NCBI GenBank assembly: GCA_007118795.1
Contig: SKQX01000185.1
Coordinates: 1 to 5,482, forward strand
DNA length: 5,482 nucleotides
Direction of reading: 5' to 3'
Source: Thermoflexales bacterium
GTDB taxonomy: Bacteria > Chloroflexota > Anaerolineae > B4-G1
The notes below the pieces were generated by a model. That model saw nothing but the letters and a program-made list of their open reading frames with translations. It made no database searches and was not told the origin of the DNA. Shown here piece by piece: positions 5,355-5,482 of this stretch. The position numbers were made by a program, and so were the translations under genes. Numbering within the stretch: the stretch's first letter is position 1; every line of letters begins with the position of its first letter.

Positions 5355-5482
5355 GGTGCCTCCGCCAGGGTCTTCCGGATTGGGAAAATGGTCATTCCTG
5401 GCATCCTGGACGCTGTCCCATCCTTCGTGATTGTGCGTCGCCCCGACTGGAGTGCCCGAGACGCCAAGCTAGGATCTCGACA
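5355..5482. other. Upstream region of endonuclease V, no supported gene
   Basis: These 128 bases up to the right edge hold the endonuclease V ribosome-binding site (GGAGG, 5359-5363 on the - strand) and little else I can support. A 45-codon frame on the - strand runs from the edge to a TAA at 5345-5347, overlapping the endonuclease V start by 10 bases; it shows no recognisable motif. The 8-mer GTCATTCC (5391-5398) is shared with the REP-like repeat at 3667, but the similarity does not extend further. Confidence 0.3.

Noticed and set aside
5345..5482. 45-codon open frame on the - strand running in from the right edge, overlapping the endonuclease V start
   Set aside because: It is short, shows no recognisable motif and lies in GC-rich DNA where chance open frames are common. 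It could be the tail of an upstream gene, but I cannot support that.

Overview
The window is high-GC bacterial DNA with densely packed, short-spaced genes. Gene content, a dispersed 'GTCATTCCGAGGAGCG...' repeat and a bacterial Clp1-type kinase suggest a thermophilic or environmental lineage such as Chloroflexota (Anaerolineae-like). This assignment is inference from content and recall; there is no rRNA or other marker gene in the window.

Left block (1-1715, + strand): the tail of an energy-coupling factor (ECF) ABC ATPase, then a six-helix membrane protein that fits an ECF substrate-binding (S) component, then an EcfT-type transmembrane coupler. The S and T genes overlap by 4 bp (GTGA). Together they make an A-S-T vitamin or micronutrient importer. 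The substrate cannot be read from the sequence, and I recognise no riboswitch upstream.

Middle block (1716-3650, + strand): a 262-bp gap holds a 10-bp inverted repeat, a good sigma70-type promoter (TTGTCA-16 bp-TATAAT) and a leader with competing small hairpins. The promoter drives a membrane-anchored cyclophilin-type peptidyl-prolyl isomerase. Twenty-six bases later comes a GTG-started P-loop protein of the Clp1/Grc3 polynucleotide 5'-kinase type, a family best known from eukaryotic and archaeal RNA processing.

Convergent gap (3651-3864): it is dense in palindromes. It holds a REP-like dispersed repeat, a 9-bp inverted repeat enclosing it, a strong 8-bp hairpin and a second hairpin just past the end of the minus-strand operon.

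Right block (3865-5354, - strand): endonuclease V followed by a sirtuin (NAD-dependent protein deacylase), overlapping by ATGA and therefore probably translationally coupled. All catalytic residues that can be checked are present in both. The last 128 bases, upstream of endonuclease V, contain no gene I can support.

No obviously new multi-gene system is visible. The items most worth following up are the bacterial Clp1-like kinase, the endonuclease V-sirtuin coupling, the ECF importer of unknown substrate and the palindrome-rich convergent gap.
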